Below, one piece after another: positions 17,852 through 28,801 of a stretch of 64,000 nt of DNA. The notes under the pieces were generated by a model that searched no databases, was not told the DNA's origin, and saw nothing but the letters and a program-made list of their open reading frames with translations. The stretch comes from Acidimicrobiales bacterium (GTDB lineage: Bacteria > Actinomycetota > Acidimicrobiia > Acidimicrobiales > CADCSY01): the NCBI GenBank assembly GCA_035512495.1, contig DATKDW010000093.1, positions 1 through 64,000 on the forward strand, given 5' to 3'. A program made the translations under genes and the position numbers. Each line of letters begins with the position of its first letter. Within the stretch, counting starts at the first letter, position 1.

Positions 17852-20130
17852 GAGGCGCTGCCGGCGGTGCTGATGGCCTGCCAGACGCGCTCCGGGGAGG
17901 CCGGCATGTCGACGTGGCGGATGCCGAGGTGCGAGAGGGCGTCGCACACCGCGCTCTGCACCGCCGGCGTGGAGCCGATGGTCCCCGACTCCCCGATGCC
18001 CTTGGCGCCGAGGGGGTTCACCGAGGTCGGGGTCTCCATCGCCACCAGCTCGAAGGAGGGCAGCTCGCACGCGGAGATGACGGCGTAGTCGGCGAGGTTC
18101 GAGGTGACCGGGTTCCCGTCGGCGTCGTAGCGGACCTCCTCCATCAGCGCCTGGGCCACGCCCTGGGCGATCCCGCCGTGGCGCTGGCCCTCGACGATGA
18201 GCGGGTTGAGGACCTTGCCGGCGTCGTCGACGGTGATCATGCGCTCAACGGTGACCTTGCCGGTCTCGGTGTCGACCTCGACGACGGCCACGTGGCTGCC
18301 GAAGGGGTACGTGGGGCTGCCGGCGGTGAACTCGGTGTCGACCACGAGGCCTCCCTCGTCGGCGGCATCGGCCGCCAGCTCGGCCCACGTGGCGGACACG
18401 GCGGGGGTCCCGGCGACGTGGAAGCGGCCCTCGACCTTGTCGAGCACGACGTCGTCGGGGTTGGCCTCGAGGCGGTCGGCGGCGAGGCGTCGGGCCATGG
18501 CGACCACCTCGCCGGACGCCTCGTGGACGGCGGTGCCGCCGAGCTGGAGCGAGCGCGACCCGAACGTCCCCACGCCAACCGGCACCAGGTCGGTGTCACC
18601 GTGGATGACCTCGATGTCGTCCATGGGGATCCCGAGCTGCTCGCTGGCGATCATCGACCACGACGTCACATGACCCTGGCCGTGGGGCGAGGTGCCGGTG
18701 TAGACCACGGCGGTCCCGTCGGGACGGACCTCGACCTTGGCGTGCTCACCGCCGGCGGTGGGCCCGGCGGTGACCTCCACGTAGACCGACACGCCGATGC
18801 CGAGCTGGCGGCTGTCGCCGGCCGACCGGCGCCGGGCCTGCTCGGCGCGCAGGTCGGCGTAGCCGGATGCCTCGAGCGCCAGGTCGAGCGCCCGCTCATA
18901 GTCGCCGATGTCGTATGTGGTGCCCACCGCGGTGGTGTGCGGGAAGTCGTCGGCCGGGATGAGGTTGCGCCTGCGGACCTCGGCGGCGTCCATCCCTATC
19001 TCGGCGGCGAAGAGGTCCATGGCCCGTTCGACGGCAGCCGACGCCTCGGGCCGGCCGGCGCCCCGGTAGGCCACGGTCGACATGGTGTTCGTCACGACCG
19101 TGCGGGTGTTGCACTCGACCTTCGGGAAGGCGTAGACACCGGACGCCATCGAGCGGGTGAGGTACGGCAGGAAGGCGCCGAGGGCGGGGTAGGCGCCGGC
19201 GTCGGCGAGCACGTCGAGCTTGAACGCCTGCACCGTGCCGTCGCGCTTGCCGCCGATGGTCACCGTCTGCTTCTGGCCGCGGCCGTGGCCCATCGCCATC
19301 ATGTTCTCGCTGCGGGTCTCGACCCACCGCAGCGGCCGGCCGACCTCCCGCGACAGCCAGGCCACGAGCATGTCCTCGGGGTGGACGCCGATCTTCGGGC
19401 CGAAGCCGCCACCGACGTCGGGGGCGATGAGGTGGACCGAGCCCTCCTCGAACCCGAAGCCCGCCTGGATGGCGTCCCGCGCCGCCTGCGGCGACTGGGT
19501 GCTCGACCAGAAGGTGAGGCGGCCGTCGTCACCCCACGCGGCCGCCGCCGCCCGCACCTCGAGGGGAACGCCGGCGAGGCGCTGGTTGACGAGCTCTTGG
19601 GTGACGACGACCTCGCAGCCGTCGAAGAGGTCGGGATCGGTGCCGAAGTCGAAGGCGATGGCGGTGTTGGTGCCGACCGCCTCGAAGAGCAGCACCTCGT
19701 CGGTGGCGGCGTCGGTCACGTCGACCACGGCGGGCAGCGGGTCGTAGTCGACGAAGACCAGCTCGGCCACGTCCTCGCCTTGGTACTTCTCCTCGGTGAT
19801 CACCACGGCCACGGGCTCGCCGACGAAGCGGACGGTGTCGACGGCAAGGAAGGGGCGGGCCATGCCGTCGGGGAACATGGGCACGGCGAAGGGCACCGTC
19901 CCGACGCCGGTGAGGTCGGAGGCGGTGAGGACCCGCACGACCCCGGGAGCGGCGAGCGCCTCGCTCACGTCGACGGCGGTGATGCGGGCGTGGGCCATCG
20001 TCGAGCGCACATAGGTGACGTGGGCGGCCCCCTCGAGGCGCGGGTCGCGCAGGTCGTCGACGTAGGTGCCGCCGACGGTGAGGAACTTGGGGTCCTCCCG
20101 CCGGACGACGCGGTTCCCGAGAATGCTCAT
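17848..20130 (-). CDS. coxL: Molybdenum hydroxylase large subunit, CoxL form II type, copy 2
   Basis: This 760-residue protein shares the MSILGNRV N-terminus of copy 1 and is co-linear with it throughout. The active-site loop is AYRGAGR (residues 354-360), the form II type. VGGGFGPKIG, PHGQGHVTSW and [10 protein letters not shown] carry the molybdenum-cofactor and catalytic glutamate positions. The ATG at 20130 was chosen by homology to copy 1; an open frame further upstream is a shadow of ftsB. It heads a minus-strand unit running through the ABC transporter to coxS, coxM, coxD and coxE. The promoter must lie in or near the 49 bases after ftsB. Confidence 0.93.
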   Translation of the reverse strand: MSILGNRVVRREDPKFLTVGGTYVDDLRDPRLEGAAHVTYVRSTMAHARITAVDVSEALAAPGVVRVLTASDLTGVGTVPFAVPMFPDGMARPFLAVDTVRFVGEPVAVVITEEKYQGEDVAELVFVDYDPLPAVVDVTDAATDEVLLFEAVGTNTAIAFDFGTDPDLFDGCEVVVTQELVNQRLAGVPLEVRAAAAAWGDDGRLTFWSSTQSPQAARDAIQAGFGFEEGSVHLIAPDVGGGFGPKIGVHPEDMLVAWLSREVGRPLRWVETRSENMMAMGHGRGQKQTVTIGGKRDGTVQAFKLDVLADAGAYPALGAFLPYLTRSMASGVYAFPKVECNTRTVVTNTMSTVAYRGAGRPEASAAVERAMDLFAAEIGMDAAEVRRRNLIPADDFPHTTAVGTTYDIGDYERALDLALEASGYADLRAEQARRRSAGDSRQLGIGVSVYVEVTAGPTAGGEHAKVEVRPDGTAVVYTGTSPHGQGHVTSWSMIASEQLGIPMDDIEVIHGDTDLVPVGVGTFGSRSLQLGGTAVHEASGEVVAMARRLAADRLEANPDDVVLDKVEGRFHVAGTPAVSATWAELAADAADEGGLVVDTEFTAGSPTYPFGSHVAVVEVDTETGKVTVERMITVDDAGKVLNPLIVEGQRHGGIAQGVAQALMEEVRYDADGNPVTSNLADYAVISACELPSFELVAMETPTSVNPLGAKGIGESGTIGSTPAVQSAVCDALSHLGIRHVDMPASPERVWQAISTAGSAS

Positions 20131-20179
20131 GCTGTTCTGCCCCCAGTGGTGTGGTGAGGGCACGTTAGACCGACGTCGA

Positions 20180-22074
<1,895 letters not shown>

Positions 22075-22158
22075 TCAACCAGCGCGACGTCCTGATCCTC
22101 GGTGGGCGCGGCCAGCCTTGCCGGCCTCCGCCCTCGTCTCACCGTCGAGCAGCGCCGC

Positions 22159-22785
22159 TCACGAGCCGGGACGGCCGAGCCACCAGCGCCGCACCAGGCC
22201 CAGGTAGGACAACGCCACCACCGCCGCAGCGGCGGCGAAGAGCAACGACACCGTGCCCCGGTCGGATGCCCCGGCGCACTCCACGGCGCCGAGGGCCCGG
22301 CGGCGGAACTCGTCTTCGGCCACCGCGGCCCCGCGGTGGCGCACACCCTCGGCGGGGATGTCGGCGGCGGCGAGGGCAACGCGGTCGCCGGTCCCGTCGT
22401 CGATGCCCACGACCACCGCGAGGGGCCCCTCGGGAAGCGGCCCCTCAATCGGCACCTCCGTCGCGAAGCCGGTGGGGCTCCCACCGCCGACGACGTAGCG
22501 GGTGTCGATCGAGCCTTTGCGCGACGTGATGCGCCACACGGGCTCGCCGCCGGCGCCGAGCACCTCCACCGACACGACGCGCTCGTCGGGGCAGCGGTGC
22601 ACCAGCACCTCGGCGCCCGCCGGACCGTCGCCGCGGGCCACCGCCAGGCGGTCGCCCTCGTCGGCGGGCACCGACCGCGAGCCAAGGGCCACCGCAGCGA
22701 CGAACGCCACCACCAACAGCACGGCGATGCCGCCAGCCGCCACCATGACGAGCGACGGAGGCAGCTCGTCAGACTCAGGGGACAT
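22159..22785 (-). CDS. Membrane protein of unknown function
   Basis: This 208-residue protein has two membrane helices. One is near the N-terminus (VMVAAGGIAVLLVVAFVAAV) and one near the C-terminus (TVSLLFAAAAAVVALSYLGL). A roughly 130-residue extracellular domain lies between them, with two cysteines (HRCPDERVVS and GAVECAGAS) that could form a disulfide. The C-terminus is short and basic. I chose the ATG at 22785, which overlaps the end of the MazG gene by 11 bases and begins just before the first helix. Position downstream of mfd, PPIase and MazG suggests co-transcription. I do not recognise the domain. Confidence 0.72.
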   Translation of the reverse strand: MSPESDELPPSLVMVAAGGIAVLLVVAFVAAVALGSRSVPADEGDRLAVARGDGPAGAEVLVHRCPDERVVSVEVLGAGGEPVWRITSRKGSIDTRYVVGGGSPTGFATEVPIEGPLPEGPLAVVVGIDDGTGDRVALAAADIPAEGVRHRGAAVAEDEFRRRALGAVECAGASDRGTVSLLFAAAAAVVALSYLGLVRRWWLGRPGS

Positions 22786-24130
22786 CGGGCTCCGCTGCCG
22801 CCGCCTCGAGCGCGGCCACGCGGTCGCGGACCTGCATGGCCGCCGCCCGCAGGGCCGCCTCGGGGTCGACGTCGAGGCGCCTGGCCAGCTGGACGGCGGC
22901 GAGGAGGAGCGCGCCGAGCGCCGGCCCGTCGTCGACCGGCGCCGCGCCCGCCAGCGGACCACCCTCGACCAGCTCCGGCTCGTGGCCGATGGAGGAGGCC
23001 TTGCGCAGCACCTTGTGGGCGTAGAGCAGCGACGGGAGGTTGCCGGGCACGCCGTCCATCACCGACGCCCGGCCCTTCTCCTCCTTCTTGATCTGCTCCC
23101 AGTTGGTCACCACGTCGTCGGTGCCGCTCACCGCCAACCCGGCAAAGACGTGGGGGTGACGGCGGACCAGCTTGTCGTGGATGCCCCGCGCCACATCGGC
23201 CATGGTCAGCTGACCGGCCTCGGCGCCCAAGGTGGCGTGGAACACCACCTGGAAGAGCAGGTCGCCCAGCTCCTCCTCCAGGTGCCCGTAGCCCTCACCC
23301 GTGTCGGGGTCGAGGGCCTCGATGGCCTCGAGCACCTCGTAGGTCTCCTCGAGGAGGTGGCGGGTGAGCGAGCGGTGGGTCTGCTCGCGGTCCCAGGGGC
23401 ACTCGGCCCGCAGGGTGCGCACCAGCGTGACGAAGCGGGTCAGCTCGAGGGCCACCGGCGCCGAGACGACCGGGATGTAGAGAGAGGTGAGGTGGTCGGG
23501 TTCGACGACCCGGTCGAGGTCGTCCCAGGCCACCTCGGTCACCGCCTCGTCGGGGAGGCCGAGCCGCTGCAGGACGAGCACCCGGTCGGTGCCGTCACCG
23601 TCGACCGCCAGCTTGATGTCGGAGAGCACCCGGCGGTTGTGGCAGTGGGCCACGAGGAGCGGGCCCCGCTCGCCCGCGGCGTCGACCTCGAAGCGGTGGC
23701 CGTCGACCAGGCGGACACCTGCCTCGACCGGGTCGATGCCGAGGCGCACCCAGGCCAGGTCGAGGAACGACATCGCCGGCAGGACCTCGACCTCGACCCG
23801 CCCGTCGGCGAGCAACAGCTCGACGCTGCGCTCGAGCACGCGCGGGTTGCCGGGAACGGCGTAGAGCACCTCACCGGTCGAGCCGGCGGCCGCCACCAGC
23901 TCCTCGACGATGGCCGCGTAGACGGCATCGAAGGTGTCCCCCGACTCGTAGAGGTGGTCGAAGGACGCGGCGTCGGGCACCGCCACCGCCGCGGGGTGGT
24001 GGACGGTGCGCAGGAAGCGTCGCCGCACCCGCTCGATGGCGTCGAGGGTCGCGGCGGTGAGCAGATCAGGCCCCGACGGGCCGAGGCCCACGACGGTCAC
24101 CCGGCCGGCGGGCTCGCGGCTCGCCCCCAC
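22775..24130 (-). CDS. mazG: Tetrapyrrole methylase-like / MazG nucleotide pyrophosphohydrolase fusion
   Basis: This 451-residue fusion resembles Bacillus YabN. The N-terminal 200 residues form a tetrapyrrole (corrin/porphyrin) methylase-like fold with VTVVGLGPSGPDLLTAAT and YAVPGNPRVLERSVELL. The MazG domain starts with CPWDREQTHRSLTRHLLEETYEVLEAIE and has the magnesium-binding EELGDLLFQVVFHA. MazG hydrolyses NTPs to NMPs and pyrophosphate, often damaged nucleotides. The GTG at 24130 lies 4 bases after the PPIase stop; a GTG at 24100 directly before the methylase domain is equally possible. The second MazG repeat is degenerate, as often seen. Confidence 0.88.
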   Translation of the reverse strand: MGASREPAGRVTVVGLGPSGPDLLTAATLDAIERVRRRFLRTVHHPAAVAVPDAASFDHLYESGDTFDAVYAAIVEELVAAAGSTGEVLYAVPGNPRVLERSVELLLADGRVEVEVLPAMSFLDLAWVRLGIDPVEAGVRLVDGHRFEVDAAGERGPLLVAHCHNRRVLSDIKLAVDGDGTDRVLVLQRLGLPDEAVTEVAWDDLDRVVEPDHLTSLYIPVVSAPVALELTRFVTLVRTLRAECPWDREQTHRSLTRHLLEETYEVLEAIEALDPDTGEGYGHLEEELGDLLFQVVFHATLGAEAGQLTMADVARGIHDKLVRRHPHVFAGLAVSGTDDVVTNWEQIKKEEKGRASVMDGVPGNLPSLLYAHKVLRKASSIGHEPELVEGGPLAGAAPVDDGPALGALLLAAVQLARRLDVDPEAALRAAAMQVRDRVAALEAAAAEPDVP

Positions 24131-24134
24131 GGGG

Positions 24135-25199
24135 CTAGGGCGCAGACTCGAACGGGTCGGCGACGGGCACCGTGGTGGTGGTGGGGCCGGCCGGCGGGCG
24201 CACCCGGCCGAAGGCGGGACCCTGGGAGTCGTCGACGACCCACTCGCCGAAGCGGGGGTTGACCTCCACATCGGACTCGGTGGTGGCGCGGATGAGGAAC
24301 TCCTGGATCGCCGGGCCGATGCGGCTCTGGAGCTGGCGGGCGACGGCCTCTCGCGACTCCTCGAAGGTGGGCTCGCGCACCTCGTCCATCCGGATGATGT
24401 GGAACCCAAGCGGCGTCTCCACGGGCTGGCTCACCTCGCCCTCGTCGAGCTCGTTGGCGGCCTCCTCGAACTGCGGGATGAACCGACCCGCCAGGCCGCA
24501 CCCGAGGCTGCCCCCTTCGGCTGCCGCCGCCTGGTCGTCGGACTGCTCGGAGGCAACCACCTCGTAGGCAACGCCCATCTCGAGCTGGGCCTGCAGCTCG
24601 TCGACCCGCGCCCGGGCGTCGTCGGGGGCGCGCTGGTCGAAGCTGACGAAGATGTGGCTGATGCAGCGCTCGGTGAAGCTGTCGAGGTTCTCCTCGAAGA
24701 ACGCCTCCTCGTCGGCGCCCACCAGGGCAGGCCCGATGGCGTTGATCAGCGCCTCCTGGCGCACGATCCGGTCGAGGTACGCCGAGGGGAACGACTCGAG
24801 GTCGATGCCGTCGGCGCCGGCCCGCTCGAGGACGGCCCGGCGGGCGTCGGCCAGGTCCTCATCGGAGATCGTGACGCCGAGCTCGTCGAGCTCCTGCTCG
24901 ATGAGCTCGAAGTAGATGCGCAGCTGCAGGACCTGGGAGAGGAAGCGGGCGTCGAAGGTGCCCGACGACGCGCCGGCGAGGCCCAGGCCGAAGTCGGCTT
25001 CGTTGCGCTGGCGAAGCTCCTCGTTGCTCCGGATCGTCTCGACCTCGTCGAGCAGCGACGAGGTCGTGATGCGCTCACCGTTGACGACGGCGGCCGGTGA
25101 CTCACCGAGCGAGCCGCACGCCCCCAGGGCGAGCGCGGCGACGGCGACGACTGCCACCGCACGGAGGCGTCTCGGACGGTTCAGGCGATTGGCACCCAC
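24135..25199 (-). CDS. SurA/PrsA-like peptidyl-prolyl isomerase lipoprotein
   Basis: A lipoprotein signal (basic RPRRLR, hydrophobic stretch, lipobox LALGAC) is followed by a SurA-like N-terminal chaperone region from about residue 30. A parvulin rotamase domain (ISHIFVSFDQRAP, GGSLGCGLAGRFIPQFEEAA, TPLGFHIIRMDEV) follows. It would help fold exported proteins outside the membrane. I chose the GTG at 25199 because it puts the lipobox cysteine at residue 28, a normal distance. The GTG at 25247 overlapping mfd would add 16 residues. It lies between mfd and the MazG fusion, a common actinobacterial order. Length is 354 residues. Confidence 0.87.
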   Translation of the reverse strand: MGANRLNRPRRLRAVAVVAVAALALGACGSLGESPAAVVNGERITTSSLLDEVETIRSNEELRQRNEADFGLGLAGASSGTFDARFLSQVLQLRIYFELIEQELDELGVTISDEDLADARRAVLERAGADGIDLESFPSAYLDRIVRQEALINAIGPALVGADEEAFFEENLDSFTERCISHIFVSFDQRAPDDARARVDELQAQLEMGVAYEVVASEQSDDQAAAAEGGSLGCGLAGRFIPQFEEAANELDEGEVSQPVETPLGFHIIRMDEVREPTFEESREAVARQLQSRIGPAIQEFLIRATTESDVEVNPRFGEWVVDDSQGPAFGRVRPPAGPTTTTVPVADPFESAP

Positions 25200-25239
25200 G
25201 GGTCGGGAAGGGTACCCGCCACCCGAGGGGGTCTTGCCA

Positions 25240-28200
25240 TCAGGCACTGGTGGCGACTGCCTCCCCGGCGACCGGCGCCGCCTCGACCGGCACCAGCTCG
25301 CGGAGCAGGTCGGTGAGGGCAGCGGTCACGTCGACGCCCTTGCGCAGCGGCACCGCCAGCTGGCGCAGGTCCTCCTTGAAGACGGCGTCCCGGGCGAGGC
25401 GGCGCAACCGGATGGTGGCGCTGGTCTTGAGCACGACGGGGCTGAGTCGGGCCATGCTGCCGGGGGCGGTGCGGTTGGGGGTGACCACCACCTCGCGGAT
25501 TCCGGTGCGGTGGCATTCGGCTCGGAGGTGGGCGACGGCGAGGAGCGCCTGGGCCGGCGGCGGCACCGGCCCGTAGCGGTCCTCCCACTCGCCCCGGATG
25601 TCATCCACCTGCCCAGCGGTCTCCACCGTGGCCAGCCGCCGGTACGCCTCGAGGCGGAGCTCCTCCTTGGCGACGTAGTCCGGGGGGAGGCTGGCGTCGA
25701 GGGGCAGCTCGAGCTTGATCTCAGCAGGCTGGCGCACCGGCTCGCCCTTCAGCTCGGCCACCGCCTCGCTGACCATCTGCACGTAGAGGTCGTAGCCCAC
25801 CGCCGCGATGTGGCCCGACTGGCTCTCCCCCAGCAGGTTGCCAGCACCGCGGATCTCGAGGTCGCGCATGGCGATCTTGAACCCCGAGCCCAGCTCGGTG
25901 GCCTCGCCGATGGTCTTCAGCCGCTCGTAGGCGTCCTCCGACAGGACGTGGTCCTGCGGGTGGAAGAGGTAGGCGTAGGCCCGGCTGCCGGCCCGGCCGA
26001 CGCGGCCGCGCAGCTGGTGGAGCTGGCCGAGGCCGAGGCGGTCGGCGCGGTCGACCACCAGCGTGTTCACCGTCGGCATGTCGATGCCCGACTCGATGAT
26101 GGTGGTGCACACCAACACGTCGTAGTGGCCCTCCCAGAAGTCGAGCACGATCGTCTCCAGGCTGCCCTCGTCCATCTGGCCGTGGGCCACGGCCACCCGG
26201 GCCTCCGGCACCAGCACACGGAGGTCGGACGCCACCTGGTCGATGTCCTGGACGCGGTTGTGCACGAAGAAGACCTGCCCCTCCCGCAGCAGCTCCCGGC
26301 GGATGGCCTCGGCCACGGCCCGCTCGTCGTACTCACCGACGTAGGTGAGGATCGGCTGCCGCTCCGAGGGCGGGGTGTTCAGCAAGGTCAGGTCGCGGAT
26401 GCCGGTGAGGCTCAGCTCGAGGGTGCGGGGGATCGGCGTGGCCGAGAGCGTCAGCACGTCGACGTCGATCTTCAGCTGCTTCATCGCCTCCTTGTGGGTG
26501 ACGCCGAAGCGCTGCTCCTCGTCGACCACGAGGAGGCCGAGGCGCTTGAAGCGGATGTCCTGCGAGAGCAAGCGATGGGTGCCGATGACCACGTCGACGT
26601 CGCCGTCGACGATGCCCTGCACCACCTTCTTGGCCTGGGCCGTGGTGAGGAATCGGCTCAGGACCTCGACCCGGACCGGGTAGCCGGCGAAGCGCTCGCT
26701 GAAGGTCTGGTAGTGCTGCTGGGCCAGGAGGGTGGTGGGGACCAGCACCGCAACCTGCTTGCCGTCCTGCACCGCCTTGAAGGCGGCACGGATGGCGACC
26801 TCGGTCTTGCCGAAGCCGACGTCACCGCAGACCAGACGGTCCATGGGGCGCTCGACCTCCATGTCGGCCTTGACGTCGGCGATGGCCTTCTCCTGGTCGG
26901 GCGTCTCCTTGAAGGGGAACGCCGCCTCGACCTCGGCCTGCCACGGCGTGTCCGGCGCGAAGGCGTGGCCGGCAGCGCTGATGCGGCGCTGGTAGAGCAC
27001 CACGAGCTCCTGGGCGATCTCCTTGACCGCCGAGCGCACCCGGCTCTTGGCCTTCTGCCAGTCGGAGCCGCCGAGGCGGTGGAGGCTGGGCGACTCTCCA
27101 CCCGTGTAGTGGCGGATGGCATCGATCTGGTCGGAGGGGACGTAGAGCTTGTCGCCACCGCGGTACTCGAGGAGCAGGTAGTCGCGCTCGACGCCGCCGA
27201 TTGCGCGCTTGACCATGCCGCCGTAGCGACCGACGCCGTGGGTGACGTGGACGACGTAGTCGCCGGGGCTCAGGTCGTCGAAGAACCCGGCGCTCTCCCG
27301 CTTGCGGGGCCGGGCTCGGCGGTGCGCCCGGCGACGACCGGTGACGTCGGCCTCGCCGAGCAAAGCCACCTTGACCTCGGGAAGCACCACACCCCGCTCG
27401 AGGGGGGCCACCACCACGTGACCCCCGGGACCGAGCTCGGGCACGGCGCTGTGGTCGAGGGTGAACCGGAGGCCCTCATCGGCGAAGGACTGGTGCAGAC
27501 GGGCGGCTGACCCGGCGCCGTCGGCGGCAACCACCACGCGCCAGCCGTCGGCGAGGTAGCGCCGGACGGTGTCGAGGAGGTGGGAGCCGTCACCCACCAC
27601 CGGGTCCCACCCGGTTGCTCGCACCGCTGGGGTGTCGGGCCCCTCCGGGGCGTTGGTGATGCTCCATGCCGGCGCCGTCGTGTGGGCCAGCAGGCGGTCG
27701 AAGGGGAGGTGGAGCCTCGGCAGCTCGACGTCGGCCCCCACGTCCCAGGTGGTAGCAAGCGAACGGGCCAGGTCGGCCTCCTCGGCCAACAGGTCGGCGG
27801 CCCGGTCGCGCATGCGCCGAGGCTCGACCAGCAGGACCTGGGCGCCGGCCTCTCCCTGGCCCGGCTCACCGAGGAGGTCGAACAGGACGTGCTCGGCCGG
27901 GGCCAGCCACGGCAGCCACGACTCCATGCCGTCGAAGACCAAGCCCTCGGCCAGTCGCTCCCACTGCTCGCGCCCCCACGGCTCGGTGGCCACCAGCGCG
28001 GCGGCGCGCTCGCGGACGGCGGCGGTGGGCAGCAGCTCACGGCAGCCGAAGATCTCGACGGACCCCACGTCCTCGGTCGAGCGCTGGTCGCTCACCGAGA
28101 ACCCGGTGAGCCGGTCGACCTCGTCGCCCCAGAGGTCGATGCGGACGGGCGCGTCGGCGGTGGAGGGGTAGACGTCGACGATCGAGCCGCGCATGGCCAC

Positions 28201-28749
28201 CTCGCCGCGGTGCTCCACCTGGTACTCGCGCCGGTAGCCCGCCGCCACCAGCCGGGACACCAGCTCGAGCGGGTCGACCTGGTCGCCGGGGCGGATGCAC
28301 ACCGGCTCGACGTCCTCCACGTGGGGGCCGAGGCGCTGCACCAGGGCCCGCACCGGCGCCACGACCACCGTGGCCTCGCCGCGCCGGAGGCGCCACATGG
28401 TCCGCAGCCGCTTCCCCATGGCCTCGACGCTCGGGCTGACCCGCTCGAAGGGCAGCGTCTCCCACGCCGGGAACAGCTCGACCTGCTCGGGGCCGAGGTA
28501 GACCTCGAGATCGCGGACCAGGCGCTCGGCGTCGCCGGTGGTCGGCACCGCCACCACCAGCGGCCGTCGCGACGAGAGGTGCACCAACCCGGCGATGGTG
28601 AGGGCCCGAGCTGGCTCGGGGACGGCCAGCACTGCGCTCGTCGTGCCCGTCACGGCGGCGAGGGCGGGCTCGTCGCGCAGGAGGGGTGGCAGGCTCGAGA
28701 GGCTCACGGGACGCGAGGGCGCGCCCGATCCGGACAGGTCGGGGGTCAC
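25240..28749 (-). CDS. mfd: Transcription-repair coupling factor Mfd
   Basis: Mfd removes RNA polymerase stalled at DNA lesions and recruits UvrA. The 1169-residue protein is full length. It has a UvrB-like N-terminal region, a CarD-like RNA-polymerase interaction domain (SPGDYVVHVTHGVGRYGGMV) and a RecG-like translocase with Walker A CGDVGFGKTEVA, Walker B LLVVDEEQRFGV, LTLSATPIPRTLEL and LRGRVGRAGSRAYAY. A C-terminal TRCF domain closes it. The start is GTG at 28749, with TACCCT ending 6 bases before it, so the mRNA is probably leaderless. It lies 52 bases downstream of pth on the same strand. Confidence 0.97.
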   Translation of the reverse strand: MTPDLSGSGAPSRPVSLSSLPPLLRDEPALAAVTGTTSAVLAVPEPARALTIAGLVHLSSRRPLVVAVPTTGDAERLVRDLEVYLGPEQVELFPAWETLPFERVSPSVEAMGKRLRTMWRLRRGEATVVVAPVRALVQRLGPHVEDVEPVCIRPGDQVDPLELVSRLVAAGYRREYQVEHRGEVAMRGSIVDVYPSTADAPVRIDLWGDEVDRLTGFSVSDQRSTEDVGSVEIFGCRELLPTAAVRERAAALVATEPWGREQWERLAEGLVFDGMESWLPWLAPAEHVLFDLLGEPGQGEAGAQVLLVEPRRMRDRAADLLAEEADLARSLATTWDVGADVELPRLHLPFDRLLAHTTAPAWSITNAPEGPDTPAVRATGWDPVVGDGSHLLDTVRRYLADGWRVVVAADGAGSAARLHQSFADEGLRFTLDHSAVPELGPGGHVVVAPLERGVVLPEVKVALLGEADVTGRRRAHRRARPRKRESAGFFDDLSPGDYVVHVTHGVGRYGGMVKRAIGGVERDYLLLEYRGGDKLYVPSDQIDAIRHYTGGESPSLHRLGGSDWQKAKSRVRSAVKEIAQELVVLYQRRISAAGHAFAPDTPWQAEVEAAFPFKETPDQEKAIADVKADMEVERPMDRLVCGDVGFGKTEVAIRAAFKAVQDGKQVAVLVPTTLLAQQHYQTFSERFAGYPVRVEVLSRFLTTAQAKKVVQGIVDGDVDVVIGTHRLLSQDIRFKRLGLLVVDEEQRFGVTHKEAMKQLKIDVDVLTLSATPIPRTLELSLTGIRDLTLLNTPPSERQPILTYVGEYDERAVAEAIRRELLREGQVFFVHNRVQDIDQVASDLRVLVPEARVAVAHGQMDEGSLETIVLDFWEGHYDVLVCTTIIESGIDMPTVNTLVVDRADRLGLGQLHQLRGRVGRAGSRAYAYLFHPQDHVLSEDAYERLKTIGEATELGSGFKIAMRDLEIRGAGNLLGESQSGHIAAVGYDLYVQMVSEAVAELKGEPVRQPAEIKLELPLDASLPPDYVAKEELRLEAYRRLATVETAGQVDDIRGEWEDRYGPVPPPAQALLAVAHLRAECHRTGIREVVVTPNRTAPGSMARLSPVVLKTSATIRLRRLARDAVFKEDLRQLAVPLRKGVDVTAALTDLLRELVPVEAAPVAGEAVATSA

Positions 28750-28755
28750 GGTCGA

Positions 28756-28761
28756 AGGGTA
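28756..28761 (-). promoter_or_regulatory. -10 box of mfd (leaderless)
   Basis: TACCCT-N6-GTG on the minus strand. The expected transcription start coincides with the mfd GTG. Confidence 0.5.
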
Positions 28762-28801
28762 CCGGTGGGCGCGGTCGCGCCCGCAGACGGGACCGGGCCT
28801 C

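Noticed and set aside
24916-27510. 864-codon plus-strand frame opposite mfd
   Set aside because: It is antisense to the conserved Mfd helicase and has shadow-like composition.
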